A stretch of 64,000 nucleotides of DNA from Sphingobacterium paucimobilis HER1398 (GTDB taxonomy: Bacteria > Bacteroidota > Bacteroidia > Sphingobacteriales > Sphingobacteriaceae): NCBI RefSeq assembly GCF_000416985.1, contig NZ_ATDL01000015.1, forward strand, positions 558,001 to 622,000. The letters are read 5' to 3'. The notes under the pieces were generated by a model. The model was not told the origin of the DNA, did not search any database, and saw only the letters and a program-made list of their open reading frames with translations. A program made the translations under genes and the position numbers. Each line of letters starts with the position of its first letter. The stretch's first letter is position 1. This document shows, one piece after another, positions 1 to 7,682 of this stretch.

Positions 1-397
1 CCAGCCCCAGATGCTTTGTAATAGGTAGTCTATAATAATTAAGCCCCCAATTCACATAAAAAAAAGTATACAGCACACAAAGGAAAGTCAAAAGACGCAA
101 TACATATCGTCCTCCTTTCTGCCAGTTCTTTTTTACCAAGGATCGCATCATCCCTATAAACAATCCTGCAATAACGAGGACAAATAGGAAATAAAGTAAA
201 TCGCCCACACTAAACGGAAGCCAAGAAAAGAGAATAACAGACAAATAAGAAAACAGCGGATAGAACCCTCGCGAATAATACCGTTCTATCCATTCCGGTT
301 GGTCTTTCAAAAAGAACAGCCCAAATTGGAAAAGTACAGTCCCCCCCAAAAGCACATAATACTTAATATTACGATGATTATTACCCCTCGCTCTCAT
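1..397 (-). CDS. DUF3810 family membrane protein (N-terminal part, cut by window edge)
   Basis: I read this frame directly from the minus strand, because the gene runs off the window. It begins at an ATG at 397 that overlaps the last 17 bases of the upstream gene, which suggests translational coupling. About 132 residues are visible. They include two or three hydrophobic segments and the patterns WIERYYSRGFYP, PFSVGDLLYF and FYVNWGLNYYR, which I recall as typical of the N-terminus of the DUF3810 family. Full-length members are about 350 residues and carry a metallopeptidase-like HExxH further on, which would lie outside this window. Biochemical role unknown. Seen: membrane protein and start. 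Recalled: family. Inferred: co-transcription with the gene upstream. Confidence 0.75.
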   Translation of the reverse strand, partial: MRARGNNHRNIKYYVLLGGTVLFQFGLFFLKDQPEWIERYYSRGFYPLFSYLSVILFSWLPFSVGDLLYFLFVLVIAGLFIGMMRSLVKKNWQKGGRYVLRLLTFLCVLYTFFYVNWGLNYYRLPITKHLGL

Positions 398-1442
398 TTT
401 CGTAATACAACTTATAGTAGTTCATCCCTTTCTCCTCATCATACCCATGTTCCAAATATTCCCGTTTCCCATGTACATAAACATGGAAATTCTTATCCAG
501 CTTAATAACCGACTTATAGGAAGACTGCATTTTCTTTACCGCTGGAGTTGCAATCTCAAAGTTAGCCTGAAAAGGCAAATCAAACTCATCTTCAAAATTC
601 TGCTTATATTCATTAAACAAGCCCGCGGCCTGAGGATTACCAATAACCTCCTCTTCAAACTCAGCACTATCAAATGTCTCCTTCGTCTTAAAATAATTCA
701 TAGACCGATTTAACAAATCTATTTTGTCTGCAGTCTCCAACACAAAGACTTCATCCAACTTCTCATTGACAAAGTTTTTATACACCTTCATCAGATTTCC
801 CGTCTGTTGATAATTGTCATTCCGGGATTTAAGCTGCAGAAAATTATCTTTCCAATATACCGCTTCCGACTGATTCGTCTGATCGACGACAAGCACCTTA
901 AACCCCTCCTCAGCTTCCGTATTGATAATAACGACCCCTTTATCCAGTTTATTGATATTGATAGCCTCTTGCTCATAGTTCAACTGAAAGCCCCCTTGTT
1001 CCGGATATACTTTCAGATAAGCTTCTTTATTCTCTGACTTAAAGATCCCCACAGCACTCCAATCCTCTCCTTCCATCTGCACATTCTTTAGCGATACCAC
1101 ATACACCTCCCCTGGCTTAATCTTAGGATGTTCGGACACCTCGTACAGATGCTTAGTGACCTGTTGCGAAAACTCATGAAAATCAATCTCCCGATCGAAA
1201 AACTTCTTACTGAAGTGATAGACTTCGTTAAGTTGCAATTCCTCATTCGGATGAAAAAAACGATACACCTCATTGGCCTTAACAAAAGGCTTCATAAAGT
1301 ACTGCATCAATAAATCCGGCAATACCTCATCCCCCACTAAATCCACAGGAGCTTCGGATAAGATATAGAACTCATCATTGGCTTTATTACCGACATGGTG
1401 TATGGATAAATTTTCAAAAGAGGCATCTTGATAAAAAAACAT
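381..1442 (-). CDS. nucleoid-associated protein (NdpA/YejK-like, NA37 family)
   Basis: A 353-residue acidic soluble protein with no signal peptide or membrane segment. The opening (LSIHHVGNKANDEFYILSEA) and overall length resemble the Bacteroidota branch of the nucleoid-associated NA37/YejK family, whose members bind the bacterial nucleoid; that assignment is from recall, and no catalytic motif is expected. It lies 30 bp downstream of the histone-deacetylase-like gene and overlaps the start of the DUF3810 gene by 17 bp, so the three probably form one minus-strand operon. Pairing a nucleoid protein with a deacylase is suggestive, but a shared function is only inference. Confidence 0.65.
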   Translation of the reverse strand: MFFYQDASFENLSIHHVGNKANDEFYILSEAPVDLVGDEVLPDLLMQYFMKPFVKANEVYRFFHPNEELQLNEVYHFSKKFFDREIDFHEFSQQVTKHLYEVSEHPKIKPGEVYVVSLKNVQMEGEDWSAVGIFKSENKEAYLKVYPEQGGFQLNYEQEAININKLDKGVVIINTEAEEGFKVLVVDQTNQSEAVYWKDNFLQLKSRNDNYQQTGNLMKVYKNFVNEKLDEVFVLETADKIDLLNRSMNYFKTKETFDSAEFEEEVIGNPQAAGLFNEYKQNFEDEFDLPFQANFEIATPAVKKMQSSYKSVIKLDKNFHVYVHGKREYLEHGYDEEKGMNYYKLYYENESEG

Positions 1443-1472
1443 AGTATAAAATTAAAAGTCAGAAGTTAAAAA

Positions 1473-2378
1473 TTAGAAATCAAAAATAGCAATTGCCGCA
1501 CGATAAGTCTCGACATGCGCATTGACAATATCACGAATCTGCGTTGAATACCCACCACCCATACTGACCTGTACCGGAACCTTTCGTACATTACAGCTTT
1601 CGAACACCATCCTATCCCGCTCTCGGCATCCGGTAGCAGACACCTTCAATTTTCCAAGCTTGTCCGAACTTAAGATATCGACTCCTGCTTGATAAAAAAC
1701 AAAATCAGGATTGACCGTTTCAAAAAGGAAGGCCAGATTTTCTTTCAACAGCCTCAAATACAGCTCGTCTTGGATTCCATCCTCCAGAGCAACATCCCTA
1801 TCGGAGCGCTCTTTGATAAAAGGAAAATTCTTGTCCCCATGCATCGAAAAAGTATACACCTCAGGGATACCACTAAAGATATGTGCCGTACCATTACCTT
1901 GATGCACATCCAGATCAATAATCAAAACACGTGTTGCCAATCCCTGCTCCAACAGATAAGCAGCCGCTATAGCCTGATCGTTCATCAGACAGAACCCCTC
2001 CCCAAAATCGCGACCTGCATGATGCGTACCTCCAGCCACATTAAAGGAGATACCATAGTCCAACGCAAACAAAGCAGACTTCAGGGTTCCATCTACTAGA
2101 TAACGTTCTCGATCGACCAATTCCTGTGTCAACGGAAAACCTATACGCCGCACCATTTTTACATCCAACGTCAAATCAAACAACCGACGCAAATACCCTA
2201 CATCATGAGCTAGCGCAGCTGTTTCAAAATCAACCATTTCGGGCTCAAAAAAATTAACAGCAGAGACCAGCCCCTCGTAGCAAAGCTGTTCAGGAATCAG
2301 TTCATACTTCAACATCGGAAAGCGATGTCCTTCACGTACAGGGTGAACATATTGGGTATGATAAGCGATTTTCAGCAA
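1473..2378 (-). CDS. histone deacetylase superfamily (AcuC/HDAC-like) hydrolase
   Basis: A 301-residue zinc-dependent deacylase of the arginase/deacetylase fold. Visible signatures are the His pair in GGTHHAGRDFGEGFCLMND (about residues 116-134), the metal-binding DLDVHQGNG (about 155-163), the QAGVD metal ligand near residue 230 and the MGGGY loop near the C-terminus, so the active site looks complete. Bacterial members deacylate acetyl-lysine or polyamine-type substrates; the substrate here cannot be told. It is the first gene of the minus-strand run with the nucleoid-associated protein and DUF3810. A strong hairpin (2409-2443) lies 30 bp upstream of its start. Confidence 0.92.
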   Translation of the reverse strand: MLKIAYHTQYVHPVREGHRFPMLKYELIPEQLCYEGLVSAVNFFEPEMVDFETAALAHDVGYLRRLFDLTLDVKMVRRIGFPLTQELVDRERYLVDGTLKSALFALDYGISFNVAGGTHHAGRDFGEGFCLMNDQAIAAAYLLEQGLATRVLIIDLDVHQGNGTAHIFSGIPEVYTFSMHGDKNFPFIKERSDRDVALEDGIQDELYLRLLKENLAFLFETVNPDFVFYQAGVDILSSDKLGKLKVSATGCRERDRMVFESCNVRKVPVQVSMGGGYSTQIRDIVNAHVETYRAAIAIFDF

Positions 2379-2408
2379 TTCGTTATATTTTCAACCCACG
2401 AAAATACG

Positions 2409-2443
2409 AAGAAGTAAATAATTCGGGGAATTATTTACTTCTT
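2409..2443. repeat. perfect 16-bp inverted repeat upstream of the deacetylase gene
   Basis: AAGAAGTAAATAATTC, a GGG spacer, then the exact reverse complement. It sits 30 bp upstream of the ATG of the deacetylase gene (minus strand), so it could be a hairpin in that gene's leader, a regulatory palindrome, or the edge of the repeat cluster that follows. There is no clear U-tract, and no gene reads into it from the minus side, so a terminator is less likely. Confidence 0.7.
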
Positions 2444-2469
2444 ACAACCCGAACATAGCAACTAGCTAT

Positions 2470-2514
2470 CACCATTACAAGAACTTGCTTCGATTTGTCG
2501 GACAGGAACGACGA
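2470..2514 (+). repeat. 45-bp direct repeat, copy A
   Basis: This stretch (beginning CACCATTACAAGAACTTGCT) is identical over 45 bp to 2997-3041. The two copies bracket the GIY-YIG gene together with its inner inverted repeats. Confidence 0.95.
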
Positions 2515-2538
2515 AATCATCTATTCAACTTAACTCCT

Positions 2539-2570
2539 CGTCATTACGAGGAGGAACAACGAAGTAATCT
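2539..2570 (+). repeat. left inverted repeat of the GIY-YIG unit (REP-like)
   Basis: CGTCATTACGAGGA followed by ACGAAGTAATCT. Its reverse complement, with a short insertion, recurs at 2933-2975 immediately after the GIY-YIG stop codon. The CGTCATT-CGAGG pattern resembles interspersed REP-like repeats of sphingobacterial genomes; a related sequence occurs near 18330 in this window. Confidence 0.85.
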
Positions 2571-2628
2571 AATAAACATCTAAATACAATAAGCTTTAGT
2601 ATATTTAACTCACTATAAACCAAACATT

Positions 2629-2931
2629 ATGGAAAGAGGAGGTTGCGTCTATATCATAACCAACTATAATAACACCACATTCTACACAGGAGTTACGTCC
2701 GACATTCAATCGAGGATTTATGAACATATAAACCACACCCATGAGCACGCATTCTCTAAACGTTATAAACTAAGTAAACTCGTCTACTATAAATTTTACC
2801 CTAGCATAGAAGAAGCGATTAATGAAGAAAAGAGGATTAAAGGCGGAAGTAGATTAAAGAAAATCACATTAATCGAAACCCTAAATCCGCGTTGGGAAGA
2901 TTTATACCAAAAAGAAGTCAAGCATTGGTAA
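2629..2931 (+). CDS. GIY-YIG nuclease family protein
   Basis: A 100-residue single-domain GIY-YIG protein. The two signature strands are visible as VYII (7-10) and YTG (19-21), followed by Arg29, His33 and a glutamate-rich helix EEAINEEKRIK (61-71) that should carry the catalytic Glu. Stand-alone proteins of this size are common in Bacteroidota and often multicopy; their biological role is not established. The gene sits inside a symmetric repeat structure: the inner inverted repeat starts 2 bp after the stop codon, and a 45-bp direct repeat lies outside on both sides. This suggests the gene and repeats spread as one unit. Confidence 0.9.
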   Translation: MERGGCVYIITNYNNTTFYTGVTSDIQSRIYEHINHTHEHAFSKRYKLSKLVYYKFYPSIEEAINEEKRIKGGSRLKKITLIETLNPRWEDLYQKEVKHW

Positions 2932-2932
2932 A

Positions 2933-2975
2933 AGATTACTTCGTCTCCGCCAACCTGCGGATCCTCGTAATGACG
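2933..2975 (-). repeat. right inverted repeat of the GIY-YIG unit
   Basis: AGATTACTTCGT ... TCCTCGTAATGACG is the reverse complement of the left repeat at 2539-2570, apart from about 11 extra bases in the middle. It begins 2 bp after the GIY-YIG stop codon. Confidence 0.85.
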
Positions 2976-2996
2976 AAATAGTAATTAATAATCCAC

Positions 2997-3041
2997 CACC
3001 ATTACAAGAACTTGCTTCGATTTGTCGGACAGGAACGACGA
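2997..3041 (+). repeat. 45-bp direct repeat, copy B
   Basis: Identical to 2470-2514. An in-frame ATG at 3022 lies inside this repeat and would extend the YceH frame upstream. That makes the upstream start implausible and supports the start at 3193. Confidence 0.95.
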
Positions 3042-3192
3042 CCGCCGAAGGCAGATGCGTAGCAAACCAATCTATCCAAAAGCACAGCCGCCCAATCCTA
3101 ATAATACCGAAATAACAACAAACACAGCCCCTGCACTTTGCCAAACACGAATATTTCTTATCTTAGAAAACAATTATACTTTACAGACAACA

Positions 3193-3852
3193 ATGGAAGA
3201 AATAAAAACGTTACCTCAATTAAGCCAAGAAGAAGTCCGTGTCTTAGGATGCCTGTTAGAAAAGTCGAAAACTACACCCGAATACTACCCCATGACCATC
3301 AACAGTCTGCAAGCAGCCTGTAACCAAAAAACATCGCGCAAACCCGTGGTGAATTATGATGAAAGCACCATCATCAGCACTTTAGATGGTTTAAAACGCC
3401 GCGGGTTAGTCTCTACTGTAGTAGGGGGAGGTTCACGCGTCACCAAATACAAGCACAATATTGCCATTCAATACCCTCTAGTACCTGCCGAATTAGCAGC
3501 TCTATGTCTATTATTCTTAAGAGGCCCCCTTACGGCTGGAGAGATCAACTCCAACTCAGGGCGGCTTTACGAATTCGAAACATTAGATGAAGTACAGGAA
3601 TTATTAAATAAACTCGCAGAAGACGAAACACCCTATGTCAGGCTATTAGCCAAACGTCCTGGACAGAAAGAAGCCCGATACATCCATCTTTTTGGCGAAT
3701 TCAACGAAGAAGACTACGAAACAAGTGCTACAACAGTCTCCACAGGATCAAGCGCTCAGGTACAAGCTTTAGAAGAACGGGTAACAACATTAGAAACAGA
3801 ACTAGCAACCTTACGCGAAGAATTCAATAAGCTTATGGCAGAATTAAGCTAA
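3193..3852 (+). CDS. YceH family protein (DUF480/UPF0502)
   Basis: A 219-residue soluble protein. The N-terminal half (LSQEEVRVLGCLLEKSKTTP...MTINSLQAACNQKTSR) is the tandem winged-helix DUF480 module found in E. coli YceH. The C-terminal 40 residues form a heptad-like coiled coil (VQALEERVTTLETELATLRE). The frame stays open back to 3022, but that part runs through the interspersed direct repeat and reads as low-complexity, so I take the ATG at 3193, where homology begins. Molecular function of the family is unknown; DNA binding is plausible from the fold. The next gene starts 9 bp downstream. Confidence 0.9.
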   Translation: MEEIKTLPQLSQEEVRVLGCLLEKSKTTPEYYPMTINSLQAACNQKTSRKPVVNYDESTIISTLDGLKRRGLVSTVVGGGSRVTKYKHNIAIQYPLVPAELAALCLLFLRGPLTAGEINSNSGRLYEFETLDEVQELLNKLAEDETPYVRLLAKRPGQKEARYIHLFGEFNEEDYETSATTVSTGSSAQVQALEERVTTLETELATLREEFNKLMAELS

Positions 3853-3861
3853 AAACAAACA

Positions 3862-4872
3862 ATGAAAAGAACAATTTCCCTGATTGTCGGAGTATTCGGC
3901 ATGCTAACCATAAGTTTTGCCCAGACCTTTGTACCCCTAGTAGAAAACAAGCCTTCCAGTTTCAGAGGGTTGGCAACTTATGGAAAAGAGACCGTATGGG
4001 TATCCGGAAGCAAAGGAACCGTGGGCTACTCTAACGACAAAGGCAAGAGCTGGAAATGGGTAAATCCCATGGGGTATGAAAACAATGATTTCAGAGATAT
4101 TGCGATCATCAACAAAAAGGAAGCCCTAATCATGGGAGTCGGCTCTCCTGCCATTGTACTAAAAACGAAAGATGCGGGAAAAACATGGACCAAAGTCTAT
4201 GAAGATAACCGGCCTGATATTTTCTTGGACGACCTGACCTTAGATGGAAAAACAGGTTATATTTTAGGCGACCCTATCGATGGATCCTTCCAGCTTTTAA
4301 AAACCACCGACAAGGGAGACTCCTGGAAAGATGTAAGCAACGAGTTCATACTCTTTGCCGATTCAGGAGAAGCCGCATTTGCAGCTTCTGGTTCCTCTAT
4401 GAAACAATGGAAAGAAAGACTGTATATCGGAACAGGAGGAAGATATGCCAGCTTTTTTGACCTGAACCCCAAAGCCCTCCGCGTTGACAAATACGATTGC
4501 CCTATTGTAGCGGGCAAAGCCTCTGCAGGGATATTTGCGATTGACTTCATTAATCCCAACACCGGAATCGCAGTAGGCGGCGACTACCTATCCGATCAGG
4601 ACAATAGTAACAGCATACTTTTGACAAACGATGCCGGTAAAAACTGGTTCAGACCAGACACACCTGTGCTAGGATACCGTTCGGATGTATGCTATATCAC
4701 CGAAAAAATCGTACTGGCCACCGGAACATCTGGCACAGACATTTCCTACGATGGAGGGATGAACTGGAAGAACATATCCCAAGATAGTTTTAACACAATC
4801 AGCAAAAGCCCTGATAATAAAACCATATACTTAACAGGTTCCAATGGCAATATTTTCAAGCTCATCTTATAA
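3862..4872 (+). CDS. secreted Ycf48/BNR-type beta-propeller protein
   Basis: A 336-residue protein with a signal peptide (MKRTISLIVGVFGMLTISFA, cleavage near residue 20) and repeated blades with Asp-box-like motifs (KTKDAGKTWTKV, KTTDKGDSWKDV, LTNDAGKNWFRP, SYDGGMNWKN). This is the WD40/YVTN/BNR-like class, often annotated as oxidoreductase or photosystem II stability factor-like. No enzymatic residues can be assigned, and it probably acts outside the inner membrane. It lies 9 bp behind yceH and is followed by an inverted repeat at 4889-4926, so the two probably form a bicistron. Confidence 0.8.
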   Translation: MKRTISLIVGVFGMLTISFAQTFVPLVENKPSSFRGLATYGKETVWVSGSKGTVGYSNDKGKSWKWVNPMGYENNDFRDIAIINKKEALIMGVGSPAIVLKTKDAGKTWTKVYEDNRPDIFLDDLTLDGKTGYILGDPIDGSFQLLKTTDKGDSWKDVSNEFILFADSGEAAFAASGSSMKQWKERLYIGTGGRYASFFDLNPKALRVDKYDCPIVAGKASAGIFAIDFINPNTGIAVGGDYLSDQDNSNSILLTNDAGKNWFRPDTPVLGYRSDVCYITEKIVLATGTSGTDISYDGGMNWKNISQDSFNTISKSPDNKTIYLTGSNGNIFKLIL

Positions 4873-4888
4873 CCCTTTTAGCATAAAA

Positions 4889-4926
4889 TTTACCAGCTAT
4901 TACATTTTAAAACAACAGCTGGTAAA
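4889..4926 (+). terminator. likely terminator after the propeller gene
   Basis: TTTACCAGCT at 4889-4898 pairs with AGCTGGTAAA at 4917-4926 around an 18-nt loop, followed by TTATTCC. It begins 16 bp after the stop codon at 4872. The U-tract is weak, so this is moderate evidence. Confidence 0.55.
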
Positions 4927-4990
4927 TTATTCCTTATATTCGACAAGTAGCCTCCTACAAGGCAACAACGAGAGTTACCCAAAGGCAGCT

Positions 4991-5034
4991 GAATCCGTGT
5001 TGAGTCCATGTTGAGTCCGTGTTCACTCCATGTA
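4991..5034. repeat. four tandem 11-bp units
   Basis: GAATCCGTGTT, GAGTCCATGTT, GAGTCCGTGTT, CACTCCATGTA in succession, consensus GAGTCCRTGTT. The 432-bp gap between the convergent genes (4873-5304) holds this array plus the two hairpins at 4889-4926 and 5236-5266. I see no coding potential in it. Confidence 0.8.
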
Positions 5035-5235
5035 TTCCTTGGTGCCAAGTCACTAGGACTTTACAAGCAATTCGTACACAGTTACTGTCTTAGTACATTC
5101 TTAATACTATCTAAAGACTATCTACATACAAGTATCTTATCTTCCAACCGTTTACTTAAGAGACAAGTAAGCTCATTTATGCCCTAAAATGTTAAAACGA
5201 ATCAATATCACATACACTTTCCGACAAAAACAGCG

Positions 5236-5266
5236 AAGCCCTATACTATTGTATAGTATAGGGCTT
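5236..5266. terminator. bidirectional intrinsic terminator
   Basis: A perfect 13-bp inverted repeat, AAGCCCTATACTA / TAGTATAGGGCTT, with a 5-nt loop. T-rich sequence follows on the plus side and A-rich on the other. It lies 38 bp beyond the stop of the minus-strand SH3 gene and can also stop plus-strand readthrough. Confidence 0.85.
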
Positions 5267-5304
5267 TTGCAAAATTAAAAACAGAAAATCTTTAAACTTA
5301 TAAC

Positions 5305-5727
5305 CTATCCGATAGGCTCCAGATATTGCGCATAACAGTATCCCTCTTCCCCATCTTTCGTACGTACTAACCACCATTGGCTGTTCGCTCTGCTGATCAA
5401 GGTAATAATCTCATCCTTTGCAGCTTTCCCTACAATAGGCTGATCTGTCCCTGGTCCTTTACGTACATTGAGATTTGAGCTTTCAGTAATGACTCGAGCT
5501 TGTGTACCCGCTACCGCTGTAGACACATCTACATTCATAACTACATCACCAGACAAAAAATTAGGGTCTATCTGATTATAGATATCCCATAGTTTATTCT
5601 TGACATCGGCATTCGGAGCTGTACCTCTTATTTGTAAAACGCCATCCTGTTCTGCCATCTGCAGATCACTGATACCTGATGCATTAGCGGTATCAATCAA
5701 AACTTTATATTTATTTAGTAAAGACAT
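5305..5727 (-). CDS. BON-like plus SH3 domain protein
   Basis: A 140-residue protein with no signal peptide. Residues 1-70 resemble a BON/LysM-associated module (LQMAEQDGVLQIRGTAPNAD). Residues 76-140 are a bacterial SH3 domain (ARVITESSNLNVRKGPGTDQ ... WWLVRTKDGEEGYCYAQYL). Such domains bind cell-wall or envelope ligands, but the visible N-terminus gives no export signal. It lies 21 bp downstream of the BON lipoprotein gene on the same strand, so the two probably act together at the envelope. The exact role is not evident. Confidence 0.75.
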   Translation of the reverse strand: MSLLNKYKVLIDTANASGISDLQMAEQDGVLQIRGTAPNADVKNKLWDIYNQIDPNFLSGDVVMNVDVSTAVAGTQARVITESSNLNVRKGPGTDQPIVGKAAKDEIITLISRANSQWWLVRTKDGEEGYCYAQYLEPIG

Positions 5728-5748
5728 ATTTCTTTTTTTTAAAAATCA

Positions 5749-6234
5749 CTATTTAACAACTAACGCCGACATATCCACTTTCTTCGGATTCAAGGCATCC
5801 AACGATTGCTTCAAAACCATAACCCGCGCCTGCTCCAATGTACCTGTAACCGTAATCACACCACCTGCTACTGTAGCTTTTACCGTTGGAAAATCTTTTG
5901 TTGCATCCACAATCTTAGCAGTCAGGTCTGCGTCATTGGTATTGATTTCTATAGGAGCCTGTACGGTGATATTATTGATAACAGATTTTACGCCTTTAGT
6001 GTCCGCAGCTTTGGCCGAACTCTCCAAAGCCATTCGCTCATCTTCTGAACCTACTGTACCTGTCAAGGTAACTACACCATCCTTAACGTCCACCATCACA
6101 GCTGGACTTGCATTAACAGCTGTTTCTACCTTCGCTTTTAAATCAGCATCCGACACCTTGGACTTACAAGAAATTGTTCCAAAGGCAACTACCCCAGCCA
6201 CCAGGAACATGGATAATACTTTTCTTAAACTCAT
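5749..6234 (-). CDS. BON-domain lipoprotein (OsmY-like)
   Basis: A 161-residue protein with a lipoprotein signal (hydrophobic core, then GTISC with lipid Cys at about residue 23) and two BON repeats (about 27-90 and 95-160). Each repeat contains the GVVTLTGTVGS / GVITVTGTLEQ strand pattern. BON domains bind phospholipid and stabilise the envelope, and OsmY-like proteins respond to osmotic or envelope stress. The protein should be anchored in an envelope membrane facing the periplasm. It is first gene of a bicistron with the SH3 protein. Confidence 0.87.
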   Translation of the reverse strand: MSLRKVLSMFLVAGVVAFGTISCKSKVSDADLKAKVETAVNASPAVMVDVKDGVVTLTGTVGSEDERMALESSAKAADTKGVKSVINNITVQAPIEINTNDADLTAKIVDATKDFPTVKATVAGGVITVTGTLEQARVMVLKQSLDALNPKKVDMSALVVK

Positions 6235-6382
6235 AATTCTATTGTTTTAAAATTTCAATAAAAAAACAGTTAAGCACTGCATTTGTTTTGGGGAGAGATT
6301 TATTTTTTTCGACAGGATTAAGAACACCAAACATATTGTATCTTAGCAAAACAGTTGCCACTATAGCCAAAACAACAAAAAA

Positions 6383-6796
6383 ATGGTCTTTAAATCAAAA
6401 ATCAGCACAGGACTGCTAATCTTACTTCTAGTTGCCATTTTACTTGCGCCTGCCATTATGTTATACCATCGCACGCATGTATGGGAAGCTATAATTCTTT
6501 TATTACTGACCTCCGCAATATGCCTCCCTACGTTGCTTAACACGCACTATACCATCGAAGAGAAGGTATTAAAAATCAGGAGCGGTCTACTTTATAAAAA
6601 AAATATCCCTATAGACAGCGTCCGAAAAATCGTAGAGACCAACAATATGGTCAGTTCACCAGCTGCATCCCTTGATCGATTAGAAATTTTCTTTAACAGC
6701 TTTGATTCTGTCCTGATATCGCCAAAGGACAAAGCCGACTTTATCAGCACCATTCAAGAGATCAATCCAAAGATCGAGGTTGTGTACAAGACCTAA
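6383..6796 (+). CDS. PH-domain membrane protein (bPH family)
   Basis: A 137-residue protein with two transmembrane helices (about 9-28 and 35-53) followed by a soluble segment. That segment has the bacterial PH signature HYTIEEKVLKIRSGLLYKKN-IPIDSVRKI and ends ...SPKDKADFISTIQEINPKI, the usual bPH ending. A TATCTTAG box upstream (near 6340) resembles a Bacteroidota -7 element. The last 35 bp overlap tail-to-tail with the XRE-S24 regulator gene, so the two transcripts are antisense there. Function unknown. Confidence 0.75.
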   Translation: MVFKSKISTGLLILLLVAILLAPAIMLYHRTHVWEAIILLLLTSAICLPTLLNTHYTIEEKVLKIRSGLLYKKNIPIDSVRKIVETNNMVSSPAASLDRLEIFFNSFDSVLISPKDKADFISTIQEINPKIEVVYKT

Positions 6797-7583
6797 CATG
6801 TCTTTCCAGATCTTTTATTGCAGCCATAACCATCGATAAGTCCGATTGTCCATCTGGAAAAACACGCGTACTATAAGCATGAAATTTCCATACCTCCAAT
6901 ACCTCCTCCACAGCTACTGTATAGGGACGATATGCAGGATTAAGCGACGACAGCAAAAACTGCCCCTCAGGAAGCCAGCTCACCAACTTGAATACAAAAT
7001 CCTGTTGCCCCTTTAGTAGCACAATACAAGGTGTACCGGCAGGAAGAGCTGTCCAATCTTCCACATAACTTCCCGTAACATCACTTCCATCTGGAATCGG
7101 CAACATCGAATCACCTACAATAGGAAAAATACGGTAAGTCCCCCCTTGTAGATGAGGCAATGAATATTTAGGCAAACTGGCTATAAACTCAGGATCTGCA
7201 TAACTGGCCGCATACCCTGCCTTAGCCTTGATCGGTACATATTCCACATGCTCATTATTACTTTTATCTACACTGATGGCCAATACCCGAAGATTCCCCC
7301 CTTTTATAAAAACATCATTGCCCGACTCCAACTCTCTCAGTTTTAATTCGCCCAATAGCGGAAGGTTAACCTTGAGCAGGGTATCTATACTTACAGCAAA
7401 AAAATTAGAGAAATTCAGATAATCCTCTGGCTGAGGCGCCTTGGTATTCCCCGCTTCAATAGAAGCTAACTTGGCTCTTGTCAATCCCAATTTTTCTGCT
7501 GCGGCTTCCTGACTCAATCCCTGTCGTATCCGAAGGAATTTAATATTAGACGCAAAAAATATTTTTTGATTTACCGACTTCAT
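6762..7583 (-). CDS. XRE-type HTH / S24 LexA-like repressor
   Basis: A 273-residue protein: a Cro/CI helix-turn-helix (about 10-65, FLRIRQGLSQEAAAEKLGLT) and a C-terminal S24 peptidase domain (about 110-250). A candidate self-cleavage Ala-Gly (122-123, KAKAGYAA), the nucleophile Ser159 in VGDSM and the general-base Lys199 in FVFKLVS are all present, so it could auto-cleave like LexA/CI when RecA is activated. It is divergent from imuA-imuB-dnaE2, with two palindromic operators and its own promoter in the 99-bp gap. I infer that it represses both itself and the mutagenesis cassette. It overlaps the PH gene tail-to-tail. Confidence 0.88.
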   Translation of the reverse strand: MKSVNQKIFFASNIKFLRIRQGLSQEAAAEKLGLTRAKLASIEAGNTKAPQPEDYLNFSNFFAVSIDTLLKVNLPLLGELKLRELESGNDVFIKGGNLRVLAISVDKSNNEHVEYVPIKAKAGYAASYADPEFIASLPKYSLPHLQGGTYRIFPIVGDSMLPIPDGSDVTGSYVEDWTALPAGTPCIVLLKGQQDFVFKLVSWLPEGQFLLSSLNPAYRPYTVAVEEVLEVWKFHAYSTRVFPDGQSDLSMVMAAIKDLERHVRSCTQPRSLD

Positions 7584-7585
7584 TT

Positions 7586-7600
7586 GTTATTATAGATAAC
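7586..7600. promoter_or_regulatory. palindromic operator O2 (GTTAT-N5-ATAAC)
   Basis: GTTATTATAGATAAC is a perfect 5+5 palindrome with a 5-bp spacer. It matches the second site at 7609-7623 and is centred 23 bp from it, about two helical turns. It lies just upstream of the repressor's ATG and is a likely binding site for the XRE-S24 protein. Confidence 0.7.
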
Positions 7601-7608
7601 ACTATATT

Positions 7609-7623
7609 GTTATTATTAATAAC
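7609..7623. promoter_or_regulatory. palindromic operator O1 (GTTAT-N5-ATAAC)
   Basis: GTTATTATTAATAAC has the same GTTAT-N5-ATAAC architecture as O2. It abuts the -7 box of the repressor promoter and would cover its start site, consistent with autorepression. Confidence 0.7.
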
Positions 7624-7654
7624 AAAAGTAACTAAACAATGCGATAGATACAAA
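7623..7654 (-). promoter_or_regulatory. promoter of the XRE-S24 repressor
   Basis: Read on the minus strand, TTTG (7654-7651), 20 bp, then TACTTTTG (7630-7623). This fits the Bacteroidota sigma consensus TTTG-N19..21-TAnnTTTG. Transcription would start inside operator O1. Confidence 0.7.
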
Positions 7655-7682
7655 AATGAATTAAATACGGAGGGTGTAGTAT

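Noticed and set aside
447..713. Plus-strand frames opposite the nucleoid-associated protein gene and similar antisense frames across the window
   Set aside because: They lie wholly inside recognised genes on the other strand, have no start context or family pattern, and are shadows.
2409..3041. Insertion sequence around the GIY-YIG gene
   Set aside because: No transposase is present, and the inverted repeats resemble interspersed REP-like sequences rather than IS ends; called a repeat-bracketed unit instead.
3022..3192. Upstream extension of the YceH reading frame to the ATG at 3022
   Set aside because: The extension runs through the 45-bp interspersed repeat and its translation has no family similarity; homology begins at the ATG at 3193.
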